NCBI GenBank assembly: GCA_028686565.1 | Contig: JAQUBU010000134.1 | Span: 1-6,433 of the forward strand | DNA: 6,433 nucleotides | Direction of reading: 5' to 3' | Origin: Syntrophomonadaceae bacterium | GTDB taxonomy: Bacteria; Bacillota; Syntrophomonadia; Syntrophomonadales; Syntrophomonadaceae | Shown here: positions 5,921 to 6,433 of the stretch, piece by piece | How positions within the stretch are numbered: position 1 is the first letter of the stretch | How the letters are laid out: each line of letters opens with the position of its first letter | Position numbers and translations under genes: made by a program | Notes under the pieces: model-generated | Told to the model about the DNA's origin: nothing | Database searches by the model: none | The model's input: the letters and a program-made list of their open reading frames with translations, nothing else

Positions 5921-5940
5921 TTCCTTAATAGGAATATTAA
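5920..5940. repeat. Overlapping small inverted repeats upstream of the operon promoter
   Basis: ATTCC (5920-5924) pairs with GGAAT (5931-5935), and TTAATA (5925-5930) pairs with TATTAA (5935-5940). The two dyads are mutually exclusive as hairpins and lie at and just upstream of the candidate -35 of the HD-GYP operon, where a regulator could bind. In such AT-rich DNA they may also be chance. Confidence 0.3.
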
Positions 5941-5990
5941 TGTGATTAAAAAAGTGTCCTACTATGCATTATATCATCAACGCTCGGATA

Positions 5991-6021
5991 TGAGGAGTTC
6001 CATTTGACATGGAACTCCTCA
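5991..6021. repeat. Perfect 13-bp hairpin without U-tract
   Basis: TGAGGAGTTCCAT (5991-6003) is exactly complementary to ATGGAACTCCTCA (6009-6021), around the loop TTGAC. In both orientations the stem is followed by no run of T (AAAATATTC on plus, TATCCGAGCG on minus), so it is not a standard intrinsic terminator. The left arm contains GAGGAG, a strong ribosome binding site, and the right arm begins with ATG. Candidate roles are an operator for a dimeric regulator, a structured leader of the PocR-type gene, or a translational switch for the 29-codon frame that begins at 6009. Confidence 0.9.
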
Positions 6022-6284
6022 AAAATATTCGCAGAATCTTCTCGTCGTATCTCAATGCAGGTTCTACTGTTTTGAAATCCATGCGTATAAGTACATAACT
6101 TGTTATCAGACCCACTCAATTTAAAAATAATAATTAAAGTAGGAAGGAATAAACGCAGTATTTGTAGAAGTTTGCATAAATATTCAGTGATTAGTGTAAA
6201 TAATAGCCATTCTGCTACCCATTCTAGTTGCTTTCCATTATTCTATACGCTGTTAGCAGAGAGTTACTGAGAGATGAGGTTAAT

Positions 6285-6433
6285 ATGGACTGTTCCTTTC
6301 ATGATTTAGTTGACCTAAAAAGAATACAGCAAATGCTCGATATTTTCTCGCAATTTGCTGGGGTTAACGTAGCTGTCTTTGATTCTGGAGGCTTGGTTTT
6401 ACCTGAAGCAGGTTGGCAAAAAATATGCAGTCA
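6285..6433 (+). CDS. PocR ligand-binding domain protein, N-terminal 49 codons only
   Basis: Only the start of this gene is in the window; it runs off the right edge with no stop. The 49 visible residues (MDCSFHDLVDLKRIQQMLDIF, then SQFAGVNVAVFDSGGLVLPE and AGWQKICS) match the beginning of the PocR sensory domain: a helix of the LVDLxxIQxxLDxF type, then a beta-strand pair with AVFDSGG and a Cys near the point where the family often has conserved cysteines. The domain was proposed by comparative analysis to bind small hydrocarbon-derived ligands. In Clostridia it is often joined to AraC-type DNA-binding, histidine kinase, GGDEF or HD-GYP parts, and the missing C-terminus would decide which. 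The ATG at 6285 has GAGG five bases upstream. A TTG at 6228, just after an in-frame stop at 6225, is less likely. The gene diverges from the cyclic-di-GMP operon. Confidence 0.75.
   Translation, partial: MDCSFHDLVDLKRIQQMLDIFSQFAGVNVAVFDSGGLVLPEAGWQKICS

Larger units (their letters stand above)
5840..6284. other. Long divergent intergenic region
   Basis: This AT-rich gap of 445 bases lies between the HD-GYP gene and the divergent PocR-type gene. It contains the weak minus-strand promoter, overlapping dyads near 5920-5940, the perfect hairpin at 5991-6021, and a 29-codon plus-strand frame (6009-6098) beginning in that hairpin. A weak plus-strand promoter candidate is TTGCAT (6172-6177), 17 bases, TGTAAA (6195-6200). 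I see no tRNA, no cyclic-di-GMP riboswitch signature and no larger gene or gene remnant. The length is more than two simple promoters need. Confidence 0.6.

Overview
The window looks like a low-GC Gram-positive anaerobe of the Clostridia type, perhaps Peptococcaceae or Syntrophomonadaceae. This is inferred from AT-rich DNA, strong AGGAG-type ribosome binding sites, two well-supported TTG starts, a CBO0543-family membrane protein and the abundance of cyclic-di-GMP and PocR-type signalling. No rRNA, tRNA, CRISPR array, transposase or phage gene is visible. The species cannot be named from this stretch.

Layout. Bases 6-208 hold a tandem array: five clear 25-base units, then three decayed 26-base units. 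Six genes follow, all on the minus strand, so transcription runs from right to left. Reading in that direction: an HD-GYP protein (4736-5839) and a PAS-PAS-GGDEF protein (3359-4723) form one tightly coupled operon. A metallo-beta-lactamase-fold hydrolase (2359-3237) follows behind its own possible promoter. Next is a five-helix CBO0543-family membrane protein (1671-2249) with a TTG start. Last is a two-gene unit: a membrane protein made of two copies of one ~93-residue module (814-1584), then a small protein with a membrane hairpin between two soluble arms (329-790). A gap of about 445 bases separates the HD-GYP gene from a divergent plus-strand gene. Only the first 49 codons of that gene (6285-6433) are inside the window, and they look like the start of a PocR ligand-binding domain.

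How the genes may work together. The best functional story is on the right. A predicted cyclic-di-GMP synthase (GGDEF) and a predicted cyclic-di-GMP phosphodiesterase (HD-GYP) are co-expressed, and a PocR-type sensor diverges from them. The synthase keeps its active site but lacks the usual RxxD inhibitory site. The phosphodiesterase keeps most of its metal ligands but has Asn where the last Asp ligand normally sits. The 445-base gap contains a perfect 13-bp hairpin without a U-tract, whose two arms hold the Shine-Dalgarno sequence and start codon of a 29-codon ORF. The left-hand membrane genes are recognisable as families or as a duplication, but have no known function. I found no convincing new defence or biosynthetic system. 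The hairpin/small-ORF region, the altered c-di-GMP sites and the duplicated membrane protein deserve follow-up most.
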